In this document: one piece after another, positions 49,744-60,055 of the stretch
Layout: each line of letters starts with the position of its first letter
How positions within the stretch are numbered: the first letter of the stretch is position 1
NCBI GenBank assembly: GCA_013138735.1
Contig: WTCE01000011.1
Coordinates: forward strand, 17,049-81,048
Source: Crocinitomix sp.
GTDB lineage: Bacteria; Bacteroidota; Bacteroidia; Flavobacteriales_D; Crocinitomicaceae
Direction of reading: 5' to 3'
Length of the DNA: 64,000 nt
Translations under genes and position numbers: made by a program
Notes under the pieces: generated by a model
Told to the model about the DNA's origin: nothing
Databases searched by the model: none
What the model saw: only the letters and a program-made list of their open reading frames with translations

Positions 49744-52700
49744 TTATTTATTAATGAATACGTATCCTTTAATGATTTCACTTCCGTCACCTAAATCGAG
49801 TATGTAGAAGTAAGTTCCAACCGGAAGCACTCCATTGCCTGCATTGACACCAAACTGGCTGGTTCCGTCCCAATCGTTCGGATATCCACCAGCTACTTCG
49901 TATACTCTATTCCCCCATCTGTTGATAATTTTCAAGGTAGCATCTGGATAAGCTTCAATTCCTTCAATTATAAACCAATCATTTCTGCCATCACCATTAG
50001 GAGAGAATCCGCTAGGAATTGTTAGTAAACATGGATCCGGATCTAAATAGTCTGGAATTCCATCTAAGTCACAATCATCATATTGACCATCACCATCTTC
50101 ATCACCTTCATCAATTGTCAATACACCATCATTATCATCATCTGTGTCTTGATAATCTGGAATTCCGTCGCCATCTGTATCATCTGGACCAGAACCATCT
50201 CCATCAGGATCATTCTCGTCTTCATCTAATACTTCATCATTATCTGAATCGGTATCTTGATAATCATCTATTCCGTCTCCATCAGTATCAGGAGGATTTA
50301 CTCCACCATCATCATCTAGTCCATCACCATTGTCATCTTCGAAGTCGTCGATCGTTCCATCTCCATCTTCATCATCTCCACCACCTTCTATGATATCATC
50401 AATACCATCATCATCACTGTCTAGATCTGTATAATCAGGGTTTCCATCTCCATCTGTATCAACTGGATCAGTTACTTGATCATCATCATCCCAACCATCT
50501 CCGTCTTCATCATTGAAATCATCAATCACACCATCTCCATCTTCATCTGGAACACCATTCTCTTCTGCATCTGTGATACCATCATTATCTGAATCTAAAT
50601 CTTCATGATCTGGAACACCGTCCCCATCAAAATCATCTAATCCGTCTGTCATGTCATCATCATCTGCACCATCTCCATCTTCATCCGTGAAGTCATCAAT
50701 CATTCCATCTCCATCTTCATCAACTCCTCCGTCTTCAATGATATCTGGAACACCGTCATTATCTGAATCAAGATCGATTCGATCTTCTACGCCGTCGCCA
50801 TCTGTATCTTCCGATCCGTCTGTTGCGTCATCATCATCCCATCCGTCGCCGTTGGCATCTTCATCAAAATCATCTGCAATGCCATCTCCATCTTCATCAT
50901 CTCCAATTTGCAATGCATCATCAATGCCGTCGCCATCTAAATCTTCTCCACCCGTTTGGTCAACATCTGCATAATCAGGAATACCATCTCCATCTTCATC
51001 TGCCCAATCATCAACTTCTCCATCATTGTCTTCATCTACTCCGCCATCTTCTACTCTGTCGTAGATTCCGTCGTTGTCTGAATCAAGATCTTGGAAGTCG
51101 AAATGACCATCTCCATCTGTATCTGGATTTGGAATATCTTCTCCGCCATTATCAGCATCATAAAGATCATCTAATCCGTCATTGTCGGTATCGTTAACTA
51201 ATGTTCCGTCTTCATTCAAGTCATCTACTCGTCCGTCACCGTTATCATCTGTTCCACCTGCTTCGACAATATCTGGAATACCATCATTGTCTGAATCTAG
51301 ATCAAAGATGTCTGGGATGCCATCACCGTCTGTATCAGAAGGATTCGTATTTGGATCGCCATCACCATCTTCATCTAAATCTTCAACTAGATCTGGAATA
51401 CCATCATTGTCATCATCTAAATCAACAGAATCTGGAATACCATCCATATCGTTGTCAAGCTCTCTAAAATCTAGATCACCAACTCCTGGTGCATCTGCAT
51501 CTGCAAATGTGCCGTCTGTTAATGGATCAACTGTGCCATTTCCAGCATTCGTGCCACTAGTGGCATCATCTAAAAAGATTGTATCGAATGCATCATCCAA
51601 TCCGTCTCCATCAGAATCTGTTCCAGTTGGAACTGTATCTGGAGTACCATCACCATCTAAATCATGTCCTTCAATCAAATCAGATTCACCATCATTATCA
51701 GAATCTAAATCTTGATAATCTGGTTCACCGTCGCCATCTGTATCTTCTGGATCAATTGGATCGCCACCTGAATCAATATCATAAGCGTCATCAATTCCGT
51801 CGCCATCTGTATCTGTTCCAGTTGGTCCTGTATAATCATTTGAAGGTTGACCTTCAACATTATCTACAATACCATCATCATCTGAATCGATATCTAAATA
51901 ATCAGGTCCGCCTGTTCCGTCTGTGTTTGGAGTTGGCAAACTTGTACCACCATCTCCAGTTCCAGGAACTGTGTTATCATCCGTATCTATTGTATCATCA
52001 AAACCATCTCCATCAACATCAGCAAAGTCATCTACCATTCCATCTCCATCTGTATCTTCTCCTCCAGCTTCAACTATATCTAAAATACCGTCGTTGTCTG
52101 AATCAAGATCTAGTGAATTTGGAATACCATCCATATCAAAGTCATCTCTTGGAAGCGGTGTTCCGCCTTCTGTTGTGTCAACCTCGTCAGCAAAACCATC
52201 TCCATCTGCGTCAGTATAACCATCAATCACACCGTCGCCGTCGTCATCCGTTCCACCATTTTCAATCACATCTGGAATACCGTCATTATCTGAATCTAAA
52301 TCGATACGATCATCAACACCATCTCCATCTGTATCAGGATTTTCTAAAGCTGTTCCGCCATCTCCTGGACCTGGAACCGTGTTATCATCTGTATCTACGA
52401 GATCAACTAAACCATCTCCATCAACATCTGTTAAATCATCAACAACTCCGTCACCGTCTAAATCTTCTCCACCTGCTTCTACAATATCCGGAACGCCATC
52501 ATTGTCTGAATCTAAATCTTGCGTATCTGGGATACCGTCGCCATCTGAATCTGGATTGTCTAAAGGTGTTCCTCCATCATCTGGATCAACTTCATCACCT
52601 AAACCATCTCCATCTGTATCAACAAAGTCATCCAATAAACCATCTCCATCTTCATCTGTTCCGCCACCTTCTACAATATCTGGAATACCATCATTGTCAC

Positions 52701-55700
52701 TATCAAGATCTAATGAATCTGGAATACCATCTCCATCAGTATCGCCTGCTCCTTCTTCCAAATCTGGAATACCATCATTATCATCATCTAAATCTACCGA
52801 ATCATCAATGCCGTCTCCGTCTGTATCGTTTTCTCTAAAATCAAGATTTCCAGCATCTGGTGAATCAGCATCTGCCAACACATCATCCGTTAATGGATCA
52901 ACTGTATTGTTTCCAGCATTTGTGAATGTTGTTCCTGGATCTAATACTACCGTATCAAAAGCATCATCTAATCCATCTCCATCAGCATCTGTTCCAGAAG
53001 GAACTGTCTCAGGAATACCATCACCGTCTAAATCATGTCCTTCAATTAAATCGCTTTCGCCATCATTATCAGAATCTAAATCTTGATAATCTGGTGTGCC
53101 ATCTGAGTCATGATCGTAATCTCCTATTGGAGCACCACCTTCATCAACATCATAAGCATCATCAATTCCATCTCCATCTGTATCTGTTCCAGTAGCAGCT
53201 GTATAACTGTCTGATGGTTGACCTTCTATATTATCAACAATACCATCATCATCTGCATCAATATCTAAATAGTCTGGTCCGCCAGTGCCGTCAGTGTTAG
53301 GAACATCAAAAGCAGTTCCACCATCACCCGTGCCAGGTACCGTATTATCATCCGTATCTACCGTATCATCAAATCCGTCTCCATCAACATCTGCAAAATC
53401 GTCGATTTGACCGTCCCCATCTGCATCCGTTCCGCCAGCCTCAGTAATATCTAATATACCGTCGTTGTCTGAATCTAAATCCAAATAGTTTGGAATACCG
53501 TCCATGTCAAAGTCTCCGCCATCAAGTGGTGTTCCTCCTTCAGTAGTATCTACTTCATCAGCAAATCCATCTCCATCAACATCAACAAAGTCATCAATAA
53601 CTCCGTCACCGTCATCATCCGTTCCGCCATTTTCAATTACATCTGGAATACCATCATTGTCTGAATCTAAATCCAATACATCAGGAACTCCGTCACTATC
53701 CGTATCAGGATTATCTAAAGGTGTTCCACCCTCAGTTGTGTCAACTTCATCAGCAAAACCATCTCCATCAACATCAACAAAATCATCAATAACACCGTCG
53801 CCATCATCATCCGTTCCACCTGCTTCAATCACGTCTGGTGTACCGTCGTTATCTGAATCTAAATCTTGAATATCCAATACGCCGTCACCATCAGAATCAG
53901 GGTTATCCAATGGGGTTCCACCATCATCTGGATCAACCTCATCACCTAAACCATCTCCATCAGTATCAACAAAATCATCCAATACACCGTCACCGTCATC
54001 ATCCGTTCCGCCAGCCTCAATAATATCTGGAATACCATCATTATCACTATCTAAATCAATTCGATCTGGTATACCATCTCCATCTGTGTCACCATCTCCT
54101 TCTTCCAAATCTGGAATACCATCATTGTCATCATCTAAATCAACAGCATCATCAATCCCATCTCCATCTGTATCATTTTCTCTAAAATCAAGATCGCCAA
54201 CATCTGGTGCATCTGCATCTGCTAAAACATCATCCGTTAATGGATCAACCGTATTGTTTCCAGCATTTGAGAATGTTGTTCCAGGATCTAATACAATTGT
54301 ATCAAAAGCATCATCCAATCCATCTCCATCTGAATCAGTTCCTGAAGGAACAGTTTCTGGAGTACCATCTCCATCTGTATCATGACCTTCTATTAAATCA
54401 CTTTCGCCGTCATTATCTGAATCTAGATCAACATAATCTGGCATACCGTCACCATCATGGTCATAATCGCCAATTGGTGTTCCTCCATCATCAACATCAT
54501 AAGCATCATCAATGCCATCTCCATCTGTATCTGTTCCAGTAGCTGCTGTATAAACATCAGAAGCTTGACCTTCTATATTATCAACAATACCATCTCCGTC
54601 TGCATCAATATCTAAATAATCTGGTCCACCTGTGCCGTCTGTATTTGGAACATCCAAAGCCGTTCCACCATCATCAGGACCAGGTACTGTATTATCATCC
54701 GTATCTATTGAGTCATCAAATCCATCATCATCATCATCATCAAAGTCGTCCACCATTCCGTCGCCATCCGTGTCTTCTCCACCAGCTTCTATAATATCAA
54801 GAATACCGTCATTATCAGAATCTAGGTCTAAGTAATTTGGAATACCATCCATGTCAAAGTCTCCGCCTGGCAGTGGTGTTCCACCATCATCTGGACCTGG
54901 AATCGTATCATCATTTGTATCTACTTCATCTGCAAAACCATCTCCATCTACATCAGCATAACCATCAATCACACCATCACCATTATCATCCGTTCCGCCA
55001 TTTTCAATTACATCTGGAATACCGTCGTTATCTGAATCTAGATCTAAACGATCATCAACGCCATCATCATCCGTGTCTGGATTATCAAGCGGTGTTCCTC
55101 CATCATCTGGGCCTGGAACTGTATTATCATTTGAATCAACCTCATCTGCAAAGCCGTCACCGTCAACATCTGTATAGCCGTCAATAATACCATCACCATT
55201 ATCATCTGTTCCTCCAGCCTCAATTACATCAGGTGTACCGTCATTGTCAGAATCTAAATCTTGTGTGTCTGGAATTCCGTCACCATCCGAGTCTGGATTG
55301 TCAAGCGGATCATCATCAGCACCATCATCCAATCCATCACCATCACCATCTTCAAATTCATCCCAAACTCCATCTCCATCTTCATCTTCTCCACCAGCCT
55401 CAATAATATCTGGGATTCCATCATTATCGGAATCAAGGTCTAATGAGTCTGGAATTCCGTCGCCATCCGTGTCGCCATCTCCTTCTTCTAAATCTGGAAT
55501 ACCATCATTATCATCATCTAAATCATCATCATCACATACCCCGTCGCCATCAGAATCAGGATCCAACGTAATAGAAACATCATCAAAACTATCAGGGCAA
55601 GCACCGTTTGAAATTGTCCAACGGAAAGTATTTACATCAGGCGTTAAGCCTGTAACTTCAGTATCAAAGGCAGCAGGATCCGTAATAGTACCACCACCAG

Positions 55701-57903
55701 TAATTACAGTCCAAGTACCAGTTCCTACTGCAGGATCATTTCCTTCTAAGGTTGCTGTTGTTGTTAAACATAATTCTTGATCTGCTCCTGCATTTGCAGT
55801 AGTTGGTGCAGCATCAACATTAATCGTAATTTCGTCTGTACTTGTAGGGCAATCTGCACCATTAGAAATAGTCCAAACAAAAGTATTTACACCTAGCGTT
55901 AATCCAGTTACACCTGAATTGAATGCCGTTGGAGTAGTTACTGTAGCTCCACCGACCGTAACAGTCCATAATCCCGTTCCGACTCCCGGGTTATTGCCAG
56001 CGAGTGTGGCAGTTCCAGGAGAAAGGCAAGCTGTTTGATCTGGGCCAGCATTTGACGTCGTTGGTTCTTCAAAATAATCAGTAATTGTAATTATTACCGT
56101 ATCGGCACAACCGACATAAGCCTCACGAATTGCATAATAAGTTCCGGCTCCATCAGCCTCAGTTACTGGTGCAAAAACGTCATCAAAATAATCATATCCC
56201 GATTCATCATAAGGAAAATCTGCAAAAACAACTGCGTCACAAAAGCTTGCCACTGTTGTATCTGGAGGTAGAACGCAATCTGTAATATCAATTACAATAC
56301 TTGTTGTTCCATCTATTGGGCAACCATCCACATCAAAAATGCCTGGATTGCTTTCATTATTAAAATCATTTCCTGACACCTCACCAGTACCATATATATA
56401 AGCCTGATTTTCTACAACATTATCACAGAAGAGATGCACACAGTCATCAATCGCGACGGCACAAAACGTAAAGACAGTACTATCTACCCCAGTTGGGCTG
56501 TTATCTACTTCACCACCCATTGCATCATCTGCAAAGTCACCAATATTTACTCTAACAAAGTGCTCAACAGGATCATAAAAAGCCTGATCATCACCTGTAG
56601 CATCTGTCTTAGTACCTGAATTTGGTCCAAATGTAATTTCAATTGTCTCAGGAACGTATTCAATATTATCCGCGAGCGTGTCTATTATATATGTATCGAT
56701 AGATGGATCGGATCCAATATTGCTACCAACAACTGTATATTTTAATGTATCACCCGGTTCAAGTATACCTCCATTTAAATCTTCAACTCGCACCCCTGCT
56801 CTTACGTCAGGTTCATAAACATCAATGGCCAAAGTAATTACTTGAACTTGAACAGTTTCATTACTCGTAGTTACTTTTACGTCTGCAGCTGTTTCGGAAT
56901 TACCAATATAAGCGAAGCCAGAATTGTCTGGTGCAAAAATATCAGCATCAATACTTATATTATTGTGCTTTAAAGGATCTTGAGAAGTACTTACAACTCC
57001 CTGTGTAGATTGTGTAAAGTTAAAGATATCATCAGCGGGATTCAACGCATCTGAAATAGCAACATAGCCAGACCCACCATCAAATAATAGTGAATCTCCT
57101 ATAAAACCTCTATCTCCGTCATATCCATAAACCCCTACTTCAAAAGTAACTGGGCCTGAAGCTGGTGTTAAGAATCCCGAAATTCCAACTTCCACCTCTG
57201 TTCCTGAATTATTTACGTTTACCAAACCATCAAAAACATTGAGGTTACGCATTGGTAATAAATCGTTTTCATAAACAATAACGATATTCCAACCACCCCA
57301 ACGATTTGCTCCACCACCAGTACGGCAATATACATCCGCAATAGTATAAAGCGATTGAATTGGATTGTCTTGAATTAATGTCGTAATATCTGCAAAACAG
57401 TAATATACTCTATTTCCCAACCCTTCAGCTGCACCAGCGTCTATGAGAAGATCTGCTGTTACATCTGTATATCCACCTCCATTGGCATCAATTCGAATAT
57501 CATCACGGTTTAAAAACTCAAGGTCATCATCATCAGCTCGGCCTCCCCAATAGATACCAGCAAACACAACATTACTACAACTTGCTAAATCCAAACTATC
57601 TGAACTTGAGCTGAATGTAGATGGGTCACCATCAATGTCGATAAACTCTGCGACATGATCATTATTCTGACTCCAACTTGCAAAAGTCGGTGGTAATTGC
57701 GTATCTAAGTCTGCACAATTGGCTCCTCCTCCTCCGGTTCCATCACATTGTAATATGGCGTTTGAAACGAAGTCGATACTACCTTTTGACGAGGTTGAAT
57801 ACCTCAATGAAAAGGGTGTTACCGTTTGACTGTATGCGCCAACTGTATAGAAAAAAGTGCATACAAACAAAGAAAACAATAGTAAAGTTTTTCTCATGAT
57901 CAT
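49744..57903 (-). CDS. giant secreted adhesin with TSP3-type calcium-binding repeats and T9SS type B C-terminal domain
   Basis: 2719 residues. Start at ATG 57903 or 57897. Signal peptide ~1-26; a Gly/Asp-rich N-terminal region to ~365; a DUF11-like segment (~365-480; LEPGDTLKYTVVGSN); two Ig-like repeats around 620-780 (NAGPDQ.. / NAGADQ..); about 1840 residues (781-2624) of thrombospondin type 3-like repeats built on DxDxDGxxD (DSDNDGIPD), which bind calcium and form a stiff rod; and a C-terminal ~95 residues (IPSGFSPNGDGRNDWF, INRWGNRVYE, GTYFYILDLGDG) that is the gliding-motility-associated/type B sorting domain. It is exported by the type IX system, probably with the adjacent PorP/SprF. 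Three large internal super-repeats suggest growth by duplication. Confidence 0.93.
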   Translation of the reverse strand: MIMRKTLLLFSLFVCTFFYTVGAYSQTVTPFSLRYSTSSKGSIDFVSNAILQCDGTGGGGANCADLDTQLPPTFASWSQNNDHVAEFIDIDGDPSTFSSSSDSLDLASCSNVVFAGIYWGGRADDDDLEFLNRDDIRIDANGGGYTDVTADLLIDAGAAEGLGNRVYYCFADITTLIQDNPIQSLYTIADVYCRTGGGANRWGGWNIVIVYENDLLPMRNLNVFDGLVNVNNSGTEVEVGISGFLTPASGPVTFEVGVYGYDGDRGFIGDSLLFDGGSGYVAISDALNPADDIFNFTQSTQGVVSTSQDPLKHNNISIDADIFAPDNSGFAYIGNSETAADVKVTTSNETVQVQVITLAIDVYEPDVRAGVRVEDLNGGILEPGDTLKYTVVGSNIGSDPSIDTYIIDTLADNIEYVPETIEITFGPNSGTKTDATGDDQAFYDPVEHFVRVNIGDFADDAMGGEVDNSPTGVDSTVFTFCAVAIDDCVHLFCDNVVENQAYIYGTGEVSGNDFNNESNPGIFDVDGCPIDGTTSIVIDITDCVLPPDTTVASFCDAVVFADFPYDESGYDYFDDVFAPVTEADGAGTYYAIREAYVGCADTVIITITDYFEEPTTSNAGPDQTACLSPGTATLAGNNPGVGTGLWTVTVGGATVTTPTAFNSGVTGLTLGVNTFVWTISNGADCPTSTDEITINVDAAPTTANAGADQELCLTTTATLEGNDPAVGTGTWTVITGGGTITDPAAFDTEVTGLTPDVNTFRWTISNGACPDSFDDVSITLDPDSDGDGVCDDDDLDDDNDGIPDLEEGDGDTDGDGIPDSLDLDSDNDGIPDIIEAGGEDEDGDGVWDEFEDGDGDGLDDGADDDPLDNPDSDGDGIPDTQDLDSDNDGTPDVIEAGGTDDNGDGIIDGYTDVDGDGFADEVDSNDNTVPGPDDGGTPLDNPDTDDDGVDDRLDLDSDNDGIPDVIENGGTDDNGDGVIDGYADVDGDGFADEVDTNDDTIPGPDDGGTPLPGGDFDMDGIPNYLDLDSDNDGILDIIEAGGEDTDGDGMVDDFDDDDDDGFDDSIDTDDNTVPGPDDGGTALDVPNTDGTGGPDYLDIDADGDGIVDNIEGQASDVYTAATGTDTDGDGIDDAYDVDDGGTPIGDYDHDGDGMPDYVDLDSDNDGESDLIEGHDTDGDGTPETVPSGTDSDGDGLDDAFDTIVLDPGTTFSNAGNNTVDPLTDDVLADADAPDVGDLDFRENDTDGDGIDDAVDLDDDNDGIPDLEEGDGDTDGDGIPDRIDLDSDNDGIPDIIEAGGTDDDGDGVLDDFVDTDGDGLGDEVDPDDGGTPLDNPDSDGDGVLDIQDLDSDNDGTPDVIEAGGTDDDGDGVIDDFVDVDGDGFADEVDTTEGGTPLDNPDTDSDGVPDVLDLDSDNDGIPDVIENGGTDDDGDGVIDDFVDVDGDGFADEVDTTEGGTPLDGGDFDMDGIPNYLDLDSDNDGILDITEAGGTDADGDGQIDDFADVDGDGFDDTVDTDDNTVPGTGDGGTAFDVPNTDGTGGPDYLDIDADDDGIVDNIEGQPSDSYTAATGTDTDGDGIDDAYDVDEGGAPIGDYDHDSDGTPDYQDLDSDNDGESDLIEGHDLDGDGIPETVPSGTDADGDGLDDAFDTVVLDPGTTFTNAGNNTVDPLTDDVLADADSPDAGNLDFRENDTDGDGIDDSVDLDDDNDGIPDLEEGAGDTDGDGIPDSLDLDSDNDGIPDIVEGGGTDEDGDGLLDDFVDTDGDGLGDEVDPDDGGTPLDNPDSDGDGIPDTQDLDSDNDGVPDIVEAGGEDLDGDGVVDDLTDVDGDGLVDLVDTDDNTVPGPGDGGTALENPDTDGDGVDDRIDLDSDNDGIPDVIENGGTDDDGDGVIDGYTDADGDGFADEVDTTEGGTPLPRDDFDMDGIPNSLDLDSDNDGILDIVEAGGEDTDGDGMVDDFADVDGDGFDDTIDTDDNTVPGTGDGGTSLPTPNTDGTGGPDYLDIDSDDDGIVDNVEGQPSNDYTGPTGTDTDGDGIDDAYDIDSGGDPIDPEDTDGDGEPDYQDLDSDNDGESDLIEGHDLDGDGTPDTVPTGTDSDGDGLDDAFDTIFLDDATSGTNAGNGTVDPLTDGTFADADAPGVGDLDFRELDNDMDGIPDSVDLDDDNDGIPDLVEDLDEDGDGDPNTNPSDTDGDGIPDIFDLDSDNDGIPDIVEAGGTDDNGDGRVDDLNEDGTLVNDTDNDGLDDLYDADNGGEDIPNPDTDGDGHFDFQDLDSDNDGIYDRVEDGGVDEDNDGEVDDWADEDGDGIPDYADVDQTGGEDLDGDGIDDALQIGDDEDGDGIADDFDEDANGDGWDDDDATDGSEDTDGDGVEDRIDLDSDNDGVPDIIEDGGVDEDGDGMIDDFTDEDGDGADDDDMTDGLDDFDGDGVPDHEDLDSDNDGITDAEENGVPDEDGDGVIDDFNDEDGDGWDDDDQVTDPVDTDGDGNPDYTDLDSDDDGIDDIIEGGGDDEDGDGTIDDFEDDNGDGLDDDGGVNPPDTDGDGIDDYQDTDSDNDEVLDEDENDPDGDGSGPDDTDGDGIPDYQDTDDDNDGVLTIDEGDEDGDGQYDDCDLDGIPDYLDPDPCLLTIPSGFSPNGDGRNDWFIIEGIEAYPDATLKIINRWGNRVYEVAGGYPNDWDGTSQFGVNAGNGVLPVGTYFYILDLGDGSEIIKGYVFINK
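50030..55560 (-). repeat. TSP3 repeat tract with three 1.35-1.38 kb super-repeats
   Basis: The same landmark, encoding EEG..DLEEGxGDTDGDG-type text, recurs at 55491, 54108, 52761 and 51390; the spacings 1383, 1347 and 1371 are all multiples of three (461, 449 and 457 codons). Copies keep the protein but differ at many third positions, so they are not fresh duplications. A shorter, more irregular tract follows to ~50030. Confidence 0.85.
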
Positions 57904-58280
57904 TAGGTTAATTATAATAATTGCGGCATGTTTGAAAAGCGAAGATATACATTAATCGATTTAACTAGGTCTTTACTCGGTGAAATGTTAGAATATTCGG
58001 ATAAGTGGAAACCCCTATAATTAACTATGAGACAACATAAACAGCTCTATAAAAGCCCTTATTCTATCGATCAAGATTTTATGATGTTTGGGACCGTGTT
58101 TATCAAAAATCAACTGTAATTTTCTTCTAATTGACTGAAAACGAGCAATTGAAAACCTATAATATTACTAGAGAACACTGCTTAATCGTTTTAACACAGT
58201 CATTTCCCCATATCAATCAGCAAAATGATACGACTAAGGCAAAACTGGCCTTAAAATAAGGTAAGAGATACGTGTATTGT
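57904..58280. other. 377-base spacer between adhesin and nucleoside transporter genes
   Basis: AT-rich, no open frame of note, no tRNA and no clear TTTG/TAnnTTTG pair. It must hold the adhesin promoter (minus strand). A weak AAGGC/GCCTT inverted repeat near 58231-58246 follows the transporter stop but lacks a T tract. Confidence 0.5.
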
Positions 58281-60047
58281 TTAGTATAACATACCGACAA
58301 TTGCGGCAGTCATTAGACTGGCAACTGTACCCGCCAAGAGCGCGCGCATACCTAACTTAGAAAGCAATCCTTTTCGTGAAGGAACCAAGGAGCCAATTCC
58401 ACCAATTTGAATGCCTATGGAAGCAAAGTTTGCAAAACCACAGAGCATGTATGTACTAATGATAATGGATTTTTGAGAAAGCGTGCCTGCTTCTCTCATC
58501 TCGCCCAATCGCGGATAGGCAATAAATTCATTTAAGACTGTTTTTTGCCCCAACAATTCTCCAACAGCTACAATATCAGGCCCTTCCACTCCAATTAACC
58601 AAACAATAGGAGCGCCGATATAACCCAAAATAAATTGAAATGAAAGTCCATCTGCATAAGGTGTGTTATCCGCAATCGCGCTATTTAATCCAGTAACATC
58701 ACCAGTCCAGCCCAAAATTCCATTTCCTAAGGCCATTAATGCCGTAAAGACGATTAACATTGCCCCAACATTTACCGCTAATTTTAGTCCATCAGTAGTT
58801 CCGTTAGATATGGCTTCTAATAAGTTTGTTCCGATTTTTTCTTTTTTGATTTCTAAATTTTCATTGATCTTTTCTGTTTCTGGGATCAAAATTTTAGCGG
58901 CAACAATCGCAGCTGGCGCAGAAATAATAGAAGCTGTTAAAAGATGTTTAGCGAAGAAAGCCTGTTGAACAGGATCATCTCCCCCTAAAAAAGTGACATA
59001 TGCTGCTAGAACACCTCCAGCAATTGTCGCCATTCCACCTGTCATCAAACACATCATTTCCGACTTCGTCATTCCTAACAAGTACGGCTTGACTAGCAGT
59101 GGAGCCTCAGTTTGACCAAGGAATACGTTTCCTGCAGCAGCCAAACTTTCTGCCCCAGATAGGCGCATAAATTTTTTCATAACCCATGCAAAAACGTATA
59201 CTATTTTTTGCAATACGCCTAGGTAATATAGCGCGCTCATTAAAGCTGAAAAGAAAATAATCGTTGGTAAAACTTTAACCGCAAAAGTAATTAAAGGTGG
59301 TTGCACTTTTCCAATTCCCATTTGCCCGAAAAGAAAGTCTACTCCGGCATCTGTATAACTAATTAAAGCCACAAATTTTTGACTAACCCAGTGAAAGCCT
59401 CCTTCTACAAAGGGGACCTTTAATACTAAAATTGCTATAACAATTTGTAATGCAGTTCCTTTGGCTACTAAAGCCCAATCAATACGTTTACGATTGCTTG
59501 AAAACAAAAAGGTGATTACAATTAGGGCCGTTATACCTACAGCTCCTCTTAGAATAGACCAAAAGGAAAGACTCCTTTCTTCGGGTTGAATGCGTGTGTA
59601 ATTATGTGTTTTTCCTTCGAGAATAAAGGCTAATTCCGTATTGTTTGCTGTTTCTAATAATACTAAGTTGGATTTAATCCCTGGAATCATTTGTCCGTCT
59701 GCACTAGTTGCTACAACTTGATTGTTTTCATAAAAATCAATGTTAGCTTCATCTTCAGCAACATTGTTTACTGCTATTGAATCGACCGAGTATGATTTTG
59801 GTTCAACAAAAGAAAGGGTCATTGAATCACCTTTATGATGCCAATCTCCTCTAATTTCATCTGGATACCAACCTGTGACAATGAATCTTTGAGCAGCACC
59901 TTGAGACGTAAATGCTAATTCACTTGTATCTCCTTTGGCAGCATCAATTTCAACCCAATTTCCTACTAAAATATCTGCCTTTTCGTTTCCACATGAAAAA
60001 AAGAATAGGCAAAGCCCAACTAAAAGCAGTATCGATTTAGATTTTAT
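58281..60047 (-). CDS. CNT-family nucleoside transporter with lipoprotein-like N-terminus
   Basis: The transporter part has two in-frame ATGs, the first at 59822, but the reading frame is open and protein-like up to 60047. Residues counted from a non-ATG start at 60047 (ATA; CTG at 60050) give KSKSILLLVGLCLFFFSCGNE, a convincing lipoprotein signal with lipobox FSCG, then an extra ~150-residue beta domain, then the Nup/CNT core with NupC-type blocks: SALMSALYYLG, GQTEAPLLVKPYL, EMMCLMTGGMATIAGGVLAAY, and GFANFASIGIQIGGIGSLVPSRK. It imports nucleosides by ion symport. The stop of the upstream bifunctional nuclease gene (60058-60056) precedes the proposed start by only a few bases, which fits translational coupling. 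Confidence 0.85.
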   Translation of the reverse strand: MKSKSILLLVGLCLFFFSCGNEKADILVGNWVEIDAAKGDTSELAFTSQGAAQRFIVTGWYPDEIRGDWHHKGDSMTLSFVEPKSYSVDSIAVNNVAEDEANIDFYENNQVVATSADGQMIPGIKSNLVLLETANNTELAFILEGKTHNYTRIQPEERSLSFWSILRGAVGITALIVITFLFSSNRKRIDWALVAKGTALQIVIAILVLKVPFVEGGFHWVSQKFVALISYTDAGVDFLFGQMGIGKVQPPLITFAVKVLPTIIFFSALMSALYYLGVLQKIVYVFAWVMKKFMRLSGAESLAAAGNVFLGQTEAPLLVKPYLLGMTKSEMMCLMTGGMATIAGGVLAAYVTFLGGDDPVQQAFFAKHLLTASIISAPAAIVAAKILIPETEKINENLEIKKEKIGTNLLEAISNGTTDGLKLAVNVGAMLIVFTALMALGNGILGWTGDVTGLNSAIADNTPYADGLSFQFILGYIGAPIVWLIGVEGPDIVAVGELLGQKTVLNEFIAYPRLGEMREAGTLSQKSIIISTYMLCGFANFASIGIQIGGIGSLVPSRKGLLSKLGMRALLAGTVASLMTAAIVGMLY

Positions 60048-60055
60048 CAGTGGTT

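Noticed and set aside
50030..55560. CRISPR-like regular repetition
   Set aside because: The repeats are in-frame protein repeats without constant-length direct repeats and unique spacers; no cas genes are nearby.
50019..55780. Many long plus-strand open frames (up to ~420 codons) opposite the adhesin, rich in His/Leu or Ser/Pro
   Set aside because: They are mirror frames of the Asp-codon repeats (GAT/GAC read backwards gives ATC/GTC and shifted CAT). Composition is low-complexity, starts lack context, and the minus-strand adhesin explains the whole region.
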